A stretch of DNA of 64,000 nt from Oscarella lobularis (GCF_947507565.1 NC_089180.1:2170001-2234000); one strand, 5' to 3'. Numbered from the stretch's first letter, positions 1-10,833 are shown. Notes: generated from the sequence alone by a model not told the origin. Made by a program: numbers and translations.

Positions 1-1
1 G

Positions 2-270
2 ATTGTAGATTTGTCGTTTCCTCACAGTCAAAGAGTGAGCGATGGCATCTTGCTGGCGCTGGCCTCACTGCGTTTTATCAGAATTGATGATGTCGGTTTT
101 TGTCCGCCTTCAGGGGTCTTGTTGACCTTGCGAGACTGCGTATAGGATGATTCCCGTTCACCGCGTCGATTCGGCGTCACTAGAGTTGCTTTGGCATAGG
201 GACGTGTTTGTCGATGCTACGCTCCCGTTTGGCTTGCGTTCGGCTACAAAAATTTCGGCAGTTGCCTTAA
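2..270 (+). pseudogene. DIRS-type reverse transcriptase fragment
   Basis: Two pieces in different frames match the start of a DIRS-like reverse transcriptase. From base 2 the frame reads IVDLSFPHSQRVSDGI, the counterpart of the 'IVNLSAPEGASVNDGV' stretch in the long DIRS element at 59 kb. From about base 141 a second frame reads AYRMIPVHR, then FVDATLPFGLRSATK, matching AYRMVPVHP and the 'ALPFELRSAPKIF' motif of the same element. The two are separated by a frameshift and an internal deletion, and homology stops near 270, before the catalytic YLDD box. The left edge of the window truncates it. This is a dead fragment; I infer the family from the second copy inside this window. Confidence 0.65.
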
Positions 271-734
271 CCATTAGAGGTTTGTTTAAACCTCATTATA
301 GCAGTCGTAACCGTTTGCCTGTAATCTCTGCATGTCTGAAATGAATCGTTTTGCCTGATCTGCAACCTGTTACTTGCATAAACGCAAATTGTTGGACCAT
401 CCTTCCCTATCAGACATTATATTAACTTGCAGTGGTACTTTGGACAAAACATCACATTTCAAAGCTACGACAAGAAGGTGCTTGGGCAACCCAAGCTGAA
501 ATCCACGCAACTGCAATACTTTTTCAAATTGACGTCAGTATATTTACATGGATGGGTAAAGAGTGGACGTGGAATACATACAAACCGAAGTTTGATATAA
601 CTGTTTCGGCGCTAATTAGGCTGTCCGTTAACAGAATAGAGATACAACATTATTGAAACTACTGAAAAGACAGACTCCGTACGTTCGGCTAGTTTCGCTA
701 AGCGTCGATATTCTCTTGAACGTAGTTTATAACT
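271..734. other. no gene seen
   Basis: The short open frames here (for example 432-656) have no recognisable motif and no splice signals I trust. I see nothing but unassigned sequence. Confidence 0.5.
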
Positions 735-970
735 TTAGAACTTGTTTAAATGAGCAATACGCTCAAAATCTAAGCTTTGAATTAGGCAGTCATCTAAATT
801 ACGCACTTGAGATAACGCAACGTACGTAATTCCCGGTGCAAAATTTCGCTGCCCTATATTGATTACGGCCTTTTCAAGAGTGACAAGTCCCTGCTGCCGT
901 CGCCCCGCTTTTGGCTGGTGCAATGCTGATCGCACTCAAGAAGGGTATTTCGTATGTCCGACCGATAGCG
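735..970 (-). pseudogene. Pif1-family helicase C-terminal fragment
   Basis: The minus-strand frame ending at 735 reads TLEKAVINIGQRNFAPG, ITYVALSQVRNLDD and SLDFERIAHL. This is the signature C-terminus of Pif1-like SF1B helicases (the usual 'hkSQGlTLekavidig...aaGltyVALSRVrsldd' block). Just upstream, in shifted frames, IPFLSAISIAPAKSG resembles the preceding 'iPl..AyaisIHKsQG' motif with the conserved His-Lys lost. Only the last 80 or so residues remain. It differs from the helicase tails of the Helitrons below, which end '[10 protein letters not shown]', so it comes from another element or a host-type Pif1 copy. It is non-functional. Confidence 0.65.
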
Positions 971-2100
971 GTTGGAAATAGTTTTTGGCGTCTCGTCGCT
1001 AAAGCAGCAGCATCGGTGCTTGAGAGCAAGATTGCTTCGAAAATGTCACCATATTAGTTTGGAGTGTGCACGCCGAGCGGGACCAACGTGATTGTTAATC
1101 TTAGTCAGCTTGTACTCCGAAACCATTCGAGTTGGTGAGCTTTTCCCCCGACTGTCCTTCCGCGGAATGCTCCGAAACTTCGTTAACGCCATTCCGGATG
1201 ATGTAGACGTTTCTGGTTCTTCCCTCGTTGTACTTCGAGACGCGACGATCGTCTGGAACTGAGTTCCACGGAAGCCAGCACGTTTGGATTTAGATTTTCA
1301 GCCTATTTTACAGCAATAACGACAAATCAAGCGAGAAAAGGCGAGAGAATGTGAGAAGAAGATGCGCGCGCGTTAGCGAAAAAGAAACGTCTTTGAAATC
1401 TGCGTATCTATAAGTTTTTAAGCTTCACCTGCGCCTAAGTTTCTGTATGTCAGAACGCATCGGCCTAGTGAATGAAACAGCACAGAATCAAATAATTGTC
1501 GAGATAGAAAAACCATTTCTAACTAATTCTTTTAACGGATACCACGTTTTGGCACTGCCATGACTTTTCCTTTTGCGCCGTTAATCAAAAGCTCTATTTT
1601 ATTGGCATAAGAACTAACAACGTTTTATGTCTCGGACCCACCCCAAAAATAGTTTAGGCTTTAATCTGGCGATGCATTCGAGAGGCTCCTCGCGAAATTT
1701 AGGTTGATATAGCTTCTTGTAGACTTTGAAAGTTATTGGTAAATGGCACTGCATGTACATAACCGTGTATTTATACTTATCGTATAATTAATTGCAAAAA
1801 TTAAAGACCTCACATAGATTGTGTACTGTCCGCATTTGATGATGATGCGGTGCCGATTGACAAAGAACTCTGTCGCGTCAATGGGATGCCAAGTGGGAAT
1901 TGTGTGCGTATCCGTGTCTTATGAGTGGAGCGATCCTCGGATTGCGTTCAAGAGAAGTGCACTGTGATCCAGATGATAGCTGGGTTTAAGCTCTCGAATT
2001 ACTATATTCTGTATATATTTAAATAAACGCCGTGTCTCGCAAAACATCAAACTGTTGCAAAGATTTGGGGCAGAAGGAGCCAAAAGGTTTGAGATTGATA
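971..2100. other. no gene seen
   Basis: AT-rich unassigned DNA. Open frames are short and lack family motifs. A hydrophobic minus-strand frame at 2019-2270 has no supporting context. Confidence 0.45.
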
Positions 2101-2119
2101 GACGCCCGGGCTAGGGTTA
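2101..2119. repeat. short repeat shared with 2812-2830
   Basis: The 19-bp string GACGCCCGGGCTAGGGTTA occurs here and again at 2812-2830. Both are preceded within 40 bp by GAGCCAAAAGG. The second copy runs on into telomere-like TTAGGG units. Confidence 0.7.
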
Positions 2120-2811
2120 CACCATGTAGGGAATAACAAAAGTAGACAGCAAGGACGAGTCCCCCCATCGCTAATGCTACAGCCCAGGAGTTATCAATCC
2201 TCTCACGGTGCCAGTCGATAGCCGAGTACCCATATGTCACGTGAGCGATCCAGTATCCAAACATGGTCATTGGAAAACACCCGTCACATCGTCTAGAGTC
2301 AATATTGAGTCTCTATGTGGTTTACTCGACAGTGGACCGCTTGTTCCATATTGTGTTTTGAATCAGAGGAACAAAGTGGTACAATATTGCCTTGAACAAG
2401 GCTGGGAATCAATGTCCCTGCCTATACTGGGTTCAAGGGTTAGGGTTTGCACGGGTTAGGACACAACGATGAGAATGTACAGAGACTGGTTTCCATGTTC
2501 TCATTCAATGTGAGAAAACAGGGTCCAGGACTCTATTGCCTCAATTTCTGTGTTTGTGTGTCGCCATGGCAATTGGAAATCTCGTCCAATTAATAATCAA
2601 GGCTCAGCAATATTGTTCGTTATAAATTTGGACAATATTGCTTAATATCCAGTCACTGTGCGCATGCGCAACACGTGACAGCGAAGAACTGCCTCATGAG
2701 ACCTGAACGGCTTCTCCCGCGTCGGAATCGAAATTCGAAACACAACCGGAGGACTTCAAAAGGTAAGTTTGTACTCTTAGAAGTAAAATGGGTTATTGTT
2801 AGAGCCAAAAG

Positions 2812-2842
2812 GACGCCCGGGCTAGGGTTAGGGTTAGGGGTA
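2812..2842. repeat. interstitial telomere-like TTAGGG tract
   Basis: CTAGGGTTAGGGTTAGGGG follows the second copy of the shared 19-bp string. Related fragments lie at 2430-2460 (AGGGTTAGGG, GGGTTAGG). The tract is too short to be a working telomere. It may be the end of an element or an old repair scar. Confidence 0.6.
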
Positions 2843-2844
2843 GT

Positions 2845-3435
2845 GAGATTTCAACCAAAGATGACTTTTGTTGTTCTAATGATGCGATGAAGAGATTGAC
2901 AGACTTTGTCACACGCTGACAGACCTTAGTCTCAAGCTGCATGAGATGACGCAAGAAAGAGTTTCAAAAAAACGCTGCGAAGCCATCAGTTGTTCGTCTA
3001 CACTGCAGAAATTCTTCAATAAAAACTGCGCGCCTCCCTCCCAAATGCTTACCCATTGTTTACGTTATTGAACTTGGTAAGACAGCTGTTGAGAAGCATT
3101 TTGACGTTCGCATCCTTTTCTGATTGCCTAAAGAGAATTCTTGAAAAAAAACATTGCTATGAATTTAATTAGGCATTCTAGTGGCAATCCATAGAAACAA
3201 TCTCACCGGCCAGGTCATTGACATCATTTACTGAGATGAGAAAGGGTATGGGGCCAAAGAGGTATAGAGACAAGTCAAGACGCTGTGAAGCGAAACACGC
3301 AAATCGCGTTATTCAAACGTGTTGAGACAGTGGACCTTGGAATGGAGAAACAGGAATTTTTCTTGTGATCCAGTCTCAACATCAAAGACAACTCTATCGT
3401 CAGAACGCTTCGCGGATCTTATGTGTTGACAGCAC
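2845..3435. other. no gene seen
   Basis: No recognisable coding block between the telomere-like tract and the simple repeat at 3.44 kb. Confidence 0.4.
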
Positions 3436-3436
3436 T

Positions 3437-3555
3437 CACGCACTGTGTCACAGTGTCACAGATCACAGTGGCATAGTGGCACAGTGGCACAGTGACATGG
3501 TAGGGCTGTGTCACAGTGTCACAGTAGCACAGTAGTACAGTGTCAGAGTGGCATT
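3437..3555. repeat. imperfect CACAGTGKCA minisatellite
   Basis: About a dozen degenerate copies of an 8-10 bp unit (CACAGTGTCA, CACAGTGGCA, CACAGTAG). It lies just beyond the stop codon of the YqaJ-like exon on the minus strand. Confidence 0.8.
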
Positions 3556-3583
3556 GCAATGCGGTAACAGTCAGAGCGTGTTT

Positions 3584-4010
3584 TTAGAGTCTCTTGCAAA
3601 GAAGCAAAAGATCCAAACAGACATGACAGATTACTTTCAAACTCATTAATTGCTTGTGCCCTGAACGAACCATTAACTCCCATAGTTCTTTGTTGAAAGG
3701 GATGCGCTCTAAATGAAATCCCTTTTGGGTGTAGACAAAGAAGTCGCACCATTTTCTTCCTGTGACTCCTAGTTGTCCCTGTACTTGAAAGTAATAATCG
3801 TGCGAAGTTGCTAGCTGGATGTCGCCGTCTACAAGGCCCATGGAAGCTGCTTCTTGTGGACTAGCATTTCGCTGAGAGTATGGGCATTTGATTTCAAGTA
3901 GGCCATCCTAAAAAATAACCACTTAAAAAACACTATGCGTTTGGACTAGAACAACGTACCTCAATGACACCGTCAGGAGTTGCGCCTTTGTTGAATTTAT
4001 TTACCAGATG
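3584..4010 (-). pseudogene. YqaJ-like viral recombinase/exonuclease, last two exons
   Basis: Two minus-strand exons are visible: about 4010-3960 (NKFNKGATPDGVIE, donor GTACGT) and 3907-3584 (DGLLEIKCPYSQRN onward, stop at 3584). Joined in frame they give the PD-(D/E)XK core of YqaJ-family nucleases: ATPDG, then LLEIKCPY with the E-x-K pair, then HDYYFQVQGQLGVTGRKWCDF. The family cuts DNA in phage recombination and occurs widely as uncharacterised genes in sponges and cnidarians. The 52-bp intron is typical of this genome. Upstream, the coding frame runs straight into the gypsy remnant near 4010, so the 5' part is missing. I read it as a gene broken by, or captured next to, that element. Family confidence is good; activity is unlikely. 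Confidence 0.7.
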
Positions 4011-4816
4011 TTGCATCATTTATCAAAACGACTACAGTAGAAGGAAAAATGAGATACACTGTCGTTTTGGCCGCGTTAGCTGTTGGAAGTAAACTTCCTC
4101 CTTTGCTGATTTTTTTGTTAAAGGCTCCGGAAGCGAACTGGGGACCGTTGTCGGACCTCAACACTTTCGGGATTCCATTTCTTCCGAAAATTGACTTGAG
4201 GTGCTCGATGACTGAGCTTGACGTAGTCGCCTCGAGCTTCGCGATCTCGGGATACCTTGAGAGGTAATCGACAACGAGCAGGTACTGGCTTCCGGAATAT
4301 TCGAACAATTCTGTCCCGACCGTGTGCCAAGGGTATGCAGGGCTTTCCGTTGCGATCATAGGCTCAACCGGATTTGGCCTTTCTAACTTGCAAACGTCGC
4401 AGTTTTCGACGAGGGATTTGATCTCTTCTGCCAACCCAGGCCACCATACCGACTCTTGAGCTCTTGCCCGACATTTGACAATGCCCAAGTGGCCTGTGTG
4501 GATCTTTTCCAAGATTTCGTGACGTAAGGTTGCAGGAACGATGATTCGTGATCCCCTCAGCAACAGTCCGTTCTGAACCGTTATTTCTCCGGCGAAGGGT
4601 ATTCTGCGCTGGCCATCCCTCCCTCGCAAAAGTGGCGATGAGGCGGCAATCCGGATCGGCTTTCTGCGCGTTCTTGATTTCTTCGAGTTTCCCCGGCGTA
4701 GCTGGGAGATCAACGAGGAAGACGTCGAGATACGCATCAGCTTCTACGGTTAATTCCGCGGCGGCGCAATCCGAATTTGAAAGTGGAGTCCTGGACAATG
4801 TGTCGGGTAGGTACAT
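3997..4816 (-). pseudogene. gypsy integrase
   Basis: Overlapping minus frames hold the integrase: MYLPDTLSRTPL (tether end), the H-H-C-C zinc-binding region (EILEKIHTGHLGIVKCRARA, then CDVCKLERP), and the catalytic core with HTVGTELFEY (first acidic position, Asp apparently Glu) and VLRSDNGPQFAS (second Asp). The core stops at AKTTVYLIFPS, before the catalytic Glu. A frameshift near 4590-4730 splits it. It is inactive. Confidence 0.88.
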
Positions 4817-4877
4817 CCTTGATCCTGGGATGTGAAAAATCGTGAAATGATAGCGAGCTAACGCGAATGCGAAAGCG

Positions 4878-5252
4878 TTACACTCGCAGTGGCAGCTCGT
4901 CGAGGCGCTTATCTGGGCTCAACAACGGCACCAGTGGCTTGTGATCGGTGTGAATTTCGAATGTCGGCAAGCCGTAGAGATAATCATGGAAGCGCTTGCA
5001 CGCCCACGTTAAGGCGAACGCTTCTTTCTCAATTTGCGCGTAGCGCTGCTGTGTCGCGTCCATTGAATGAGAGGCATAGGCAATCGGTTTGAGGTCGCCG
5101 GACGTCTGGCGTTGCAAAATAACCGCTCCTATTCCAAACGAGGACGCATCGGCGGACACCACAGTTTCTGCTTGTGGATCGTAATGAGCTAAGACGGATT
5201 CTGAAACTAACACGTCTTTGATTCTCTTGAAGGCTGTGACTTGGGCATCGCT
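4878..5252 (-). pseudogene. gypsy RNase H domain
   Basis: The frame reads VVSADASSFGIGAVIL, YASHSMDATQQRYAQIEKEA and FEIHTDHKPLVPLL. These are the D, E and D positions of the retrotransposon RNase H that removes the RNA template. It is frameshifted relative to the RT upstream and truncated at DELPLRV, before the usual 'l.ry.....hvpGk' stretch. Confidence 0.88.
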
Positions 5253-6006
5253 TCAAGCCCAGTGGCTTCGCTTTGACAGTAAGCTTCGCAACGGCTCCGT
5301 AAGCTGCGCGAGGTTAGGAATAAACTTCCTGAGATGGTTCACCATTCCTAAGAATCGGCGAACGTCTGAAACGTTCTCAGGAGCTGGCATTTCGAGGATG
5401 GCCTTGACTTTAGCTGGGTCGCTTCGTATTCCGCTCGCATCGATGACGTGGCCCAGAAACGTAACGGAGTCGACAGAGAAAACACATTTCTCCGGATTGA
5501 GAGTAACGCCTGCTTCGACCAATCGTTGGCACACGCGAACCAAACGATCGTCGTGTTCGGCTTGACTTAGTCCGTAGACGAGGCAGTCGTCCATCAGAGA
5601 GATCAGCCCGGCGAGTATTTGTTGCATTTGTTTTTGAAAATACTCCGGCGCTGATGTAATTCCGAAAGGCAATCTATTGTAACAGAATCTCCCGAAAGGA
5701 GTAATGAAAGTCGTCAGCAGGGACGATTCTTTGGCGAGGAGGATCTGCCGCTGTTCGCATCTAACTTGCTAAATACGACGGCTCCTCGGAGTTGTCCAAG
5801 GGTGTGGTCGACCGCAGGAAGCATTAAACGCTCTCGTTTAACACATTCATTCAGTTTCCCTAGCTCGACGCAGATTCTGACCTTGGAAATCGACTTGGGT
5901 ACGACTACCATGCCAGCGCACCACTCGGTTGGCTCGTCGACGGGCGATATGACTCCGATCGACTGCAACGCGGCCCGGCGTCGTCAACGCGAAGGGTTTG
6001 GCGCCG
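5253..6006 (-). pseudogene. gypsy reverse transcriptase
   Basis: A decayed RT. Frame 5968-5714 has GVISPVDEPTEWCAGMVVVPK and VRICVELGKLNECVKRE, the fingers motif, followed by VVFSKLDANSG (first catalytic Asp, palm motif A). Frame 5672-5253 has MPFGITSAPEYFQKQM, then SLMDDCLVYG in the catalytic YxDD position (MDD kept, Tyr replaced), then FLGHVIDASGI and RRFLGMVNHLRKFIP. A frameshift separates the halves near 5700. The family copies RNA into DNA at the tRNA primer; this copy cannot. Confidence 0.88.
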
Positions 6007-6279
6007 TCACGTAATCGGATGACGTATTCTCCTAGCATTGTCGGAAAAGCGCAGGGAACTGTTCGCGAATGCGAATCTCGTGTATAATCGCAGAATCTGA
6101 AGGGCTTCGATGGCAGGTCGTCCGAGAAGGGCGTGTCGTAGTAGTCGTACGACGTAAATACTCTGGATGGCTTCGTGCTCCCGGACGCTCATTTTCGCTG
6201 TGAACGCTCCCACCTCGGTTAATCGTTTTCCGCCGGCGGCGAAGATTTGAAGGGGCGTCGACGTTAATGGCTTCATCAT
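6007..6279 (-). pseudogene. gypsy protease region
   Basis: The frame reads KRLTEVGAFTAKM and HALLGRPAIEALQI. The latter resembles the conserved 'LLGrpa...l' end of retroviral-type aspartic proteases just before reverse transcriptase. The D-S/T-G active site lies further upstream and is not present. No zinc knuckle or gag is visible 5' of it. Confidence 0.6.
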
Positions 6280-6395
6280 CAGTGTAATCTTAACAATACC
6301 GAAGTTTTACTTGAAGAGCGCCGAGATATTAATTAATTAATTAAAGGCAGGTATAAAGTATAACTCTTTTTTTATATTTATTTGTTTAATTGCAC

Positions 6396-6583
6396 AGGTG
6401 ATGGACAAATCCATTGATGAAGATGACGATTACGATGGGGACTCAGAGGCAAACGTATCTTGTCTGGTCAGCCACAATGAAGCGGCAAGCATGCTTGAGC
6501 GGAGTCTTGTCTGGTTAGAGTGCCAGGAGAAAGCGAATATTGCTAGCGTTACTCTACTAAGAGAGTTGAGAGCTGGCATTTAG
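6396..6583 (+). pseudogene. pogo/Tigger-like transposase C-terminal exon
   Basis: A clear acceptor (pyrimidine run, then GCACAG at 6390-6395) precedes an exon starting GTGATGGACAAATCC. It encodes an acidic stretch (DEDDDYDGDSEAN), then VSHNEAASMLERSLVWLECQ and SVTLLRELRAGI. This resembles the conserved tail of CENP-B/Tigger-type DDE transposases ('vsh.eA...le..l.wle.q......v.lLr.lr'). Upstream DNA to 6280 belongs to the gypsy remnant, so the DDE domain is gone. The call rests on the tail only. Confidence 0.5.
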
Positions 6584-6589
6584 ACACAG

Positions 6590-7157
6590 ATCCCCCATTC
6601 TTAAACAAACCCAAATTGATAGCTTCTTTACATATTTCTTTTCAAAAAAGCATGATATTTACCTTCAATTTTCCGTATCTGTTGGCTAAGGTTAGAAAGG
6701 AAAGAGAAAGCCGGTAGAAAGGTAAGAGAAAGCCGGCAGAAAAGGGAAATAGTGAGAAACAGCAGCTAAGGCAGACTCATTGAATACCAACAGAAAAAAG
6801 CAATACGCTTCATCTCAGTAATGAAGGACACGCACTCTGGTCATCGCAGTATTTTAGCCTGCGTGCAGCGACCGCATAATTTAGTTAGGTACACGAGCAA
6901 CAATTAAACACCTCTTGTGGTCGAAAGATTCTCGTAAGGCTGAGCTAAGTTTGCCTAAAACTCCGCGTAAACCAAGCACAACGTCAAGAACCGCAGAAAA
7001 AAGAACGACCTTGTGCACGACGAAAACGACCAGCGTACCGTCCAAGACCGTCGATGCCGAAACAAAGTACCTTGAAATTGCTCAAAAATTTCACCAAGAG
7101 CTGTCATGGGAACGAAAAAAGGAAGATCTACAAAAAGCCATCTGTATTGTTATACCC
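6590..7157. other. no gene recognised
   Basis: An open frame at 6915-7310 (+) is Lys/Thr/Ser-rich in its first half and unrecognised. A short duplicated purine motif (GAAAGCCGG(T/C)AGAAAGG) lies at 6705-6745. Confidence 0.4.
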
Positions 7158-7690
7158 CTAATTTTGCCGTTGGATTATGACTATAACGTCACCAGCAATA
7201 TCCATGTTAACGAAGAAGCGAAGCCGAAAGCTATTCCAGACGTGGTTGTCCAATTTGAATATCACGTGATCTCTATCAGCGAGATGAAGATTCCTCAAAG
7301 AATTGTTTAGACAATTCGCCTTCAAAGAATACCAGACCCTCTCTGGGACACCGTCATCATACGGGTGTTCTTGAGAGGGTCTGGGGACCAGGCTACGTGC
7401 TTTAGGGCTTCGTTCCCGTCGTTTTTTCTTTGAGTCCTTTGCTTTTCGTTGTAGTTTCGCCGTGTTATTAAGAAATCCCATCACACAATTTGTTAGCATA
7501 CCGATTCGTTCGCGACAATTCGGGCACGAGAGTGCACGTGCCTTCGACGCCTCTTTGAACTGCGCCCAACAGCCGCGATGCATATCGTTGCGACACTGCG
7601 AACCCTGTTGCCGCGTTGGCCGGAACATTTACGAGGCAGATGCAGTACTGTGACATGACCTCGGTAATAGGAACAATACACAGTGACGTG
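7158..7690 (-). pseudogene. RING-like zinc finger fragment
   Basis: The frame at 7628-7158 reads CRNDMHRGCWAQFKEAS then LSCPNCRERI, the second half of a RING-like cross-brace (C-x4-H-x2-C ... C-x2-C). The first pair appears in another frame just upstream (SQYCICLVNVP), implying a frameshift near 7600. A basic stretch (KDSKKKRRERSPKARS) follows. RING domains usually act in ubiquitin ligases; here only a broken piece is visible and no partner domain is recognised. Confidence 0.35.
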
Positions 7691-8578
7691 TGTATACGCC
7701 TTCTAATTCACGTGCAAGATGACGGCCAATGAACAGGGCCAATGAACAATAAACAGAAGAGCCCGAATAAACGGGAAATCGTACAACGTCAAGTATTTAG
7801 CAAACGAGTAAAGAAGTGCTCTGGGAGAGACTCAACAGGTTTTCTGTCGGAGAAGAAACTTTTTTCTCATTTTCTTCGCGACGGAGTCGCCGCATCGAAG
7901 AGTTTGACCGACTACAGCGCCAGGCGGCAGCACTTACAAATCGGAAGTTGTTGGCGTGATCTAAACTATCTTCCCAAAGAGTGCGCGAGTTGATGCGACG
8001 TAATCCAACCGCTGCCGAAGCTCGCGAAAGCTAAGTGGTCGGCCATTTTAAAAACGCCTCCGAACTCCATAGTTGCCAACGCAACAGCCACGTCATTTTA
8101 CGTAAAACAAACCTTAATTGTTACGAAAATACAGTACGCTAAGTCCAAAGAGCTTGTACAGGTCCATTTTCGTACACGCCGGCTTCGAAGGTGTGACGTC
8201 ATCGGAACTCATGGATGGGGCTTTACTAGTGAACGCCTCGCATCCTTCGAATCCATGTACGGATTTCCGCGAATACAGTAGTATCTTCGACGTCACCATT
8301 GAATCTCCAGAAGAGTCCTCAATTATCGTAATAGTATTGATCCGAGTATAGAAGCACTCGCAATCGATTACAACGCCGAGAGAATGACGTAACACTTCCT
8401 CCTATCGAAATCGGCACCTTGACTCTCATCCAAGACCAATATTTCAAAACGTTTTCCTATTCACCTCGAACGGGACCCGCCCCTGCCAAAACCGATTCCA
8501 GAATTAATGACATTACGTATGGACAATACCAAACAAGATTTCGCTGTCATTTTGACAAACTTTGCCTCGACATACTAA
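7691..8578. other. no gene recognised
   Basis: Open frames at 7742-7993, 8118-8351 and 8114-8395 carry no motif I can name. Confidence 0.4.
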
Positions 8579-9287
8579 AAGGGGCACTCCGGCGTTTTTT
8601 AAACCTATACTACTATTCGTTTGCTAATCGTTTCGCACCAGTTTCGCTGTCATCGTGTGATTCGGCTACGAGAACGAAGCGTTTTGACTCTGTAATTACG
8701 GGCGTTCTGTGACGCAACTGGTGCCACACAGCTACCCTGATACAAAAAATGAACTGGCGTTTATGCATGCCGAAGGCGTCACCTGCCAAGAAAGTTTGAA
8801 AGAAAAAAGTGTAGATCGTAAGGACTAGCTGAAGCCTTTCTGTACTGACTTAAATTCGCTAACTACAAGCGGAAACGAGATAAAGCCGGAAACGCGCTTT
8901 TGCGCGCTATGCGTTCGATGCTGTCTTCCGTGCTTTTACGATCATTGTCTCACTCAATTTATCATGTGCAAAGGTTCGCCCTTGTCGTGCAATTACAGGT
9001 TTGGACGGAAGGCACGGAAGACGGCATCGAATTCATGACGCGCAAAAGCGCGTTTCCGGCTTTATCTCGTTTCCGCTTTTAGTTAGCGAATTCAAGTCAG
9101 TACAGAAAGGTTTCAGTCCTTACGATCTACACTTTTTTCTTTCACAGAACGCCCGTAATTACAGAGTTAAAACGCTTCTTTCTCGTAGCCGAATCACACG
9201 ATCACAGCGAGACCGGCGCGAAACGATTAGCAAACGTAAGTACTTCAATAGTATAGTATAGGTTTAAAAAACGCCGGAGTGCCCCTT
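8579..9287. mobile_element. 709-bp foldback MITE, TAA target duplication
   Basis: The element begins AAGGGGCACTCCGGCG and ends with its reverse complement. It is flanked on both sides by TAA (8576-8578 and 9288-9290). The inverted arms extend far inside: about 8579-8936 pairs with about 9010-9287, the left arm carrying some 80 bp missing from the right. No coding capacity. A 3-bp TWA-type duplication and G-rich ends fit PIF/Harbinger-like MITEs (inference from the duplication length). It sits beside a gypsy integrase fragment. Confidence 0.88.
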
Positions 9288-9299
9288 TAAGGATCCGGA

Positions 9300-9833
9300 C
9301 CCTGTAAAGGAATATCCGCCAGAAGTGATCGTAGCCCAAAGAATTCCGGGAAAATATTACCTCGCTGGAGATGGCCTGTTGATGTATGAGGTGGAGCAAA
9401 AGGAAAGGAGCAAAAGGAAAGCAGCAGCCGCGTTCCAGTCTTGCCCGCCCAAGCTCGTCGCTCTATTCTTCAGGTTCTGCATTCCTTGCCAATTTCCGGA
9501 CACCTGGGGTACCGGAAGACCCTGAGGAAGGTGCAAAGTCAATACTTCTTGAAAGGCATGGCGTGTGATATAAAATCATTCTGCCATCAATGCGAAGTGA
9601 GAAAATCGCTTTAGTTCGCCGGAGCCGTTCCATACCGTCGGCATAGACATATTCGGGCCGTTGCCGAGAACCACGATTGGAAATCGCTACGTCGTGGTCA
9701 AAGTGGATCGTTTCTCCCGTTGGCTAGAGCTTGCAGCCGTTCCGGACATCACGGCGGAGACGATGGCAGAAGTACTCGTCGATCGAGAGACATGGGTGTC
9801 CCCGACGCCTATTGTCTGATCGAGGAAGTCAAT
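9300..9833 (+). pseudogene. gypsy integrase fragment
   Basis: After a linker (PGKYYLAGDGLLMYEVEQ), a shifted frame from about 9435 reads VLPAQARRSILQVLHSLPI, SGHLGYRKTL and CHQCEVRK, the H-H-C-C zinc-binding domain. From about 9605 the core reads FHTVGIDIFGPLPRT and DRFSRWLELAA (first Asp). A further shift gives CPRRLLSDRGSQ (second Asp) ending at 9833. The catalytic Glu and everything after it are missing. At least two frameshifts. It is distinct from the other gypsy copies in the window. Confidence 0.85.
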
Positions 9834-10833
9834 AGAGGATAGCAGGCGTGATTGTAATCCAGCTCGTGCGCACTACTTGTTGGTGAGTCGTGAAAGGGGC
9901 GTGGCGCCTTTTTCTTGTCAAGGAAAAGCTCGATGGCAAAAACGAAAACCGAACAGTTAAACCTAATCATTGTACACCTGTTAGCAAAAGGTGCGTGGCT
10001 AAGAAGTAAAACATGGGAGCGCAATTAGGTTGAAAGCGAACAGTCACGTGACCACGAGCAGCAATAACTCGGTATTCTTATGCTTTCGGAGAATTCGTTT
10101 TTCGGGCACCTATTGTCCATAAAACGTAAGTTTGCCTCATTAGGCGCCTCTTTACGGCTCTCTTTTCGGCGTTTGGCCTTTCCTTTGACGCGAGTCAACC
10201 GGAAACGATCCATAATAGCAAGTACCTGAAATGAACCGGAAGTGCATAAAACTCATCCAAATGGCTCTTAGCGTAAAGCAAAAGACGGTGCAGGTGCAAC
10301 AGTTGTGTACAATATAGTAAGCTGTGTGTAGCGATAACTGCGTGGTAACAGCCAAAGGACGGACTCTACACGTTCCCCCCAAATGACATGTCGGAACGCC
10401 CCTTTCTGAGAGAAATCGGCCTCAGGTGGAGGTATTTACGCTGCTTCCGAAAAGAATCGTATCCACCGAATCACATCGAAGAAAGCCTTACCTTTTTTTC
10501 GACATCTCCATTCGTTCGTTTTGCGCTGATCTCGAGCCTGCCGTCGTCATTCGGAACGTTTTCTCTACGAAACACTCGGCTCTCTGCGTTCGTTCGCCTT
10601 CTCCTGCAAACTCGCTCTTCAGCACGCCTTTCGTGTCGTCTGAGCAAGCAAATCGACTCGATTCTCGAGCGACATCGCCTTCAACGACGAATAGTCTCAT
10701 TTCGAAGTTCGTTTTTTTCTGATTTCTTTTCTGATCATAATTCCCCCGTTTCTCTTAGTTTTGTTGCCCTGTTACTGGGTCACAATTACCAATATCACGA
10801 TTTCGAGAGTATCACGAAGTCAAGAAAATCTTC
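9834..10833. other. Helitron upstream or unassigned DNA
   Basis: An open frame (10388-11272, +) overlaps the Helitron N-terminus in another frame and shows no motif. This stretch may be the Helitron 5' leader, but I could not find a 5'-TC end. Confidence 0.35.

Larger units (their letters stand above)
3997..6279 (-). mobile_element. Ty3/gypsy retrotransposon remnant (PR-RT-RH-IN)
   Basis: Read right to left, this region carries protease, reverse transcriptase, RNase H and integrase blocks in the Ty3/gypsy order, each in a different frame. No gag, LTR, primer site or polypurine tract was found. It abuts the YqaJ exon at its integrase end and a pogo-like exon at its 5' end, so it is an internal pol fragment. 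Its sequence differs clearly from the gypsy element at 44.5-47.8 kb, so it is a different family. Confidence 0.9.

Noticed and set aside
2019-2270. Hydrophobic minus-strand frame as a membrane protein
   Set aside because: No splice or context support, and a hydrophobic run alone is weak evidence.
6915-7310. 131-codon plus-strand frame as a gene
   Set aside because: Overlaps the RING-like minus frame, no family motif, no clear start context; left unassigned.
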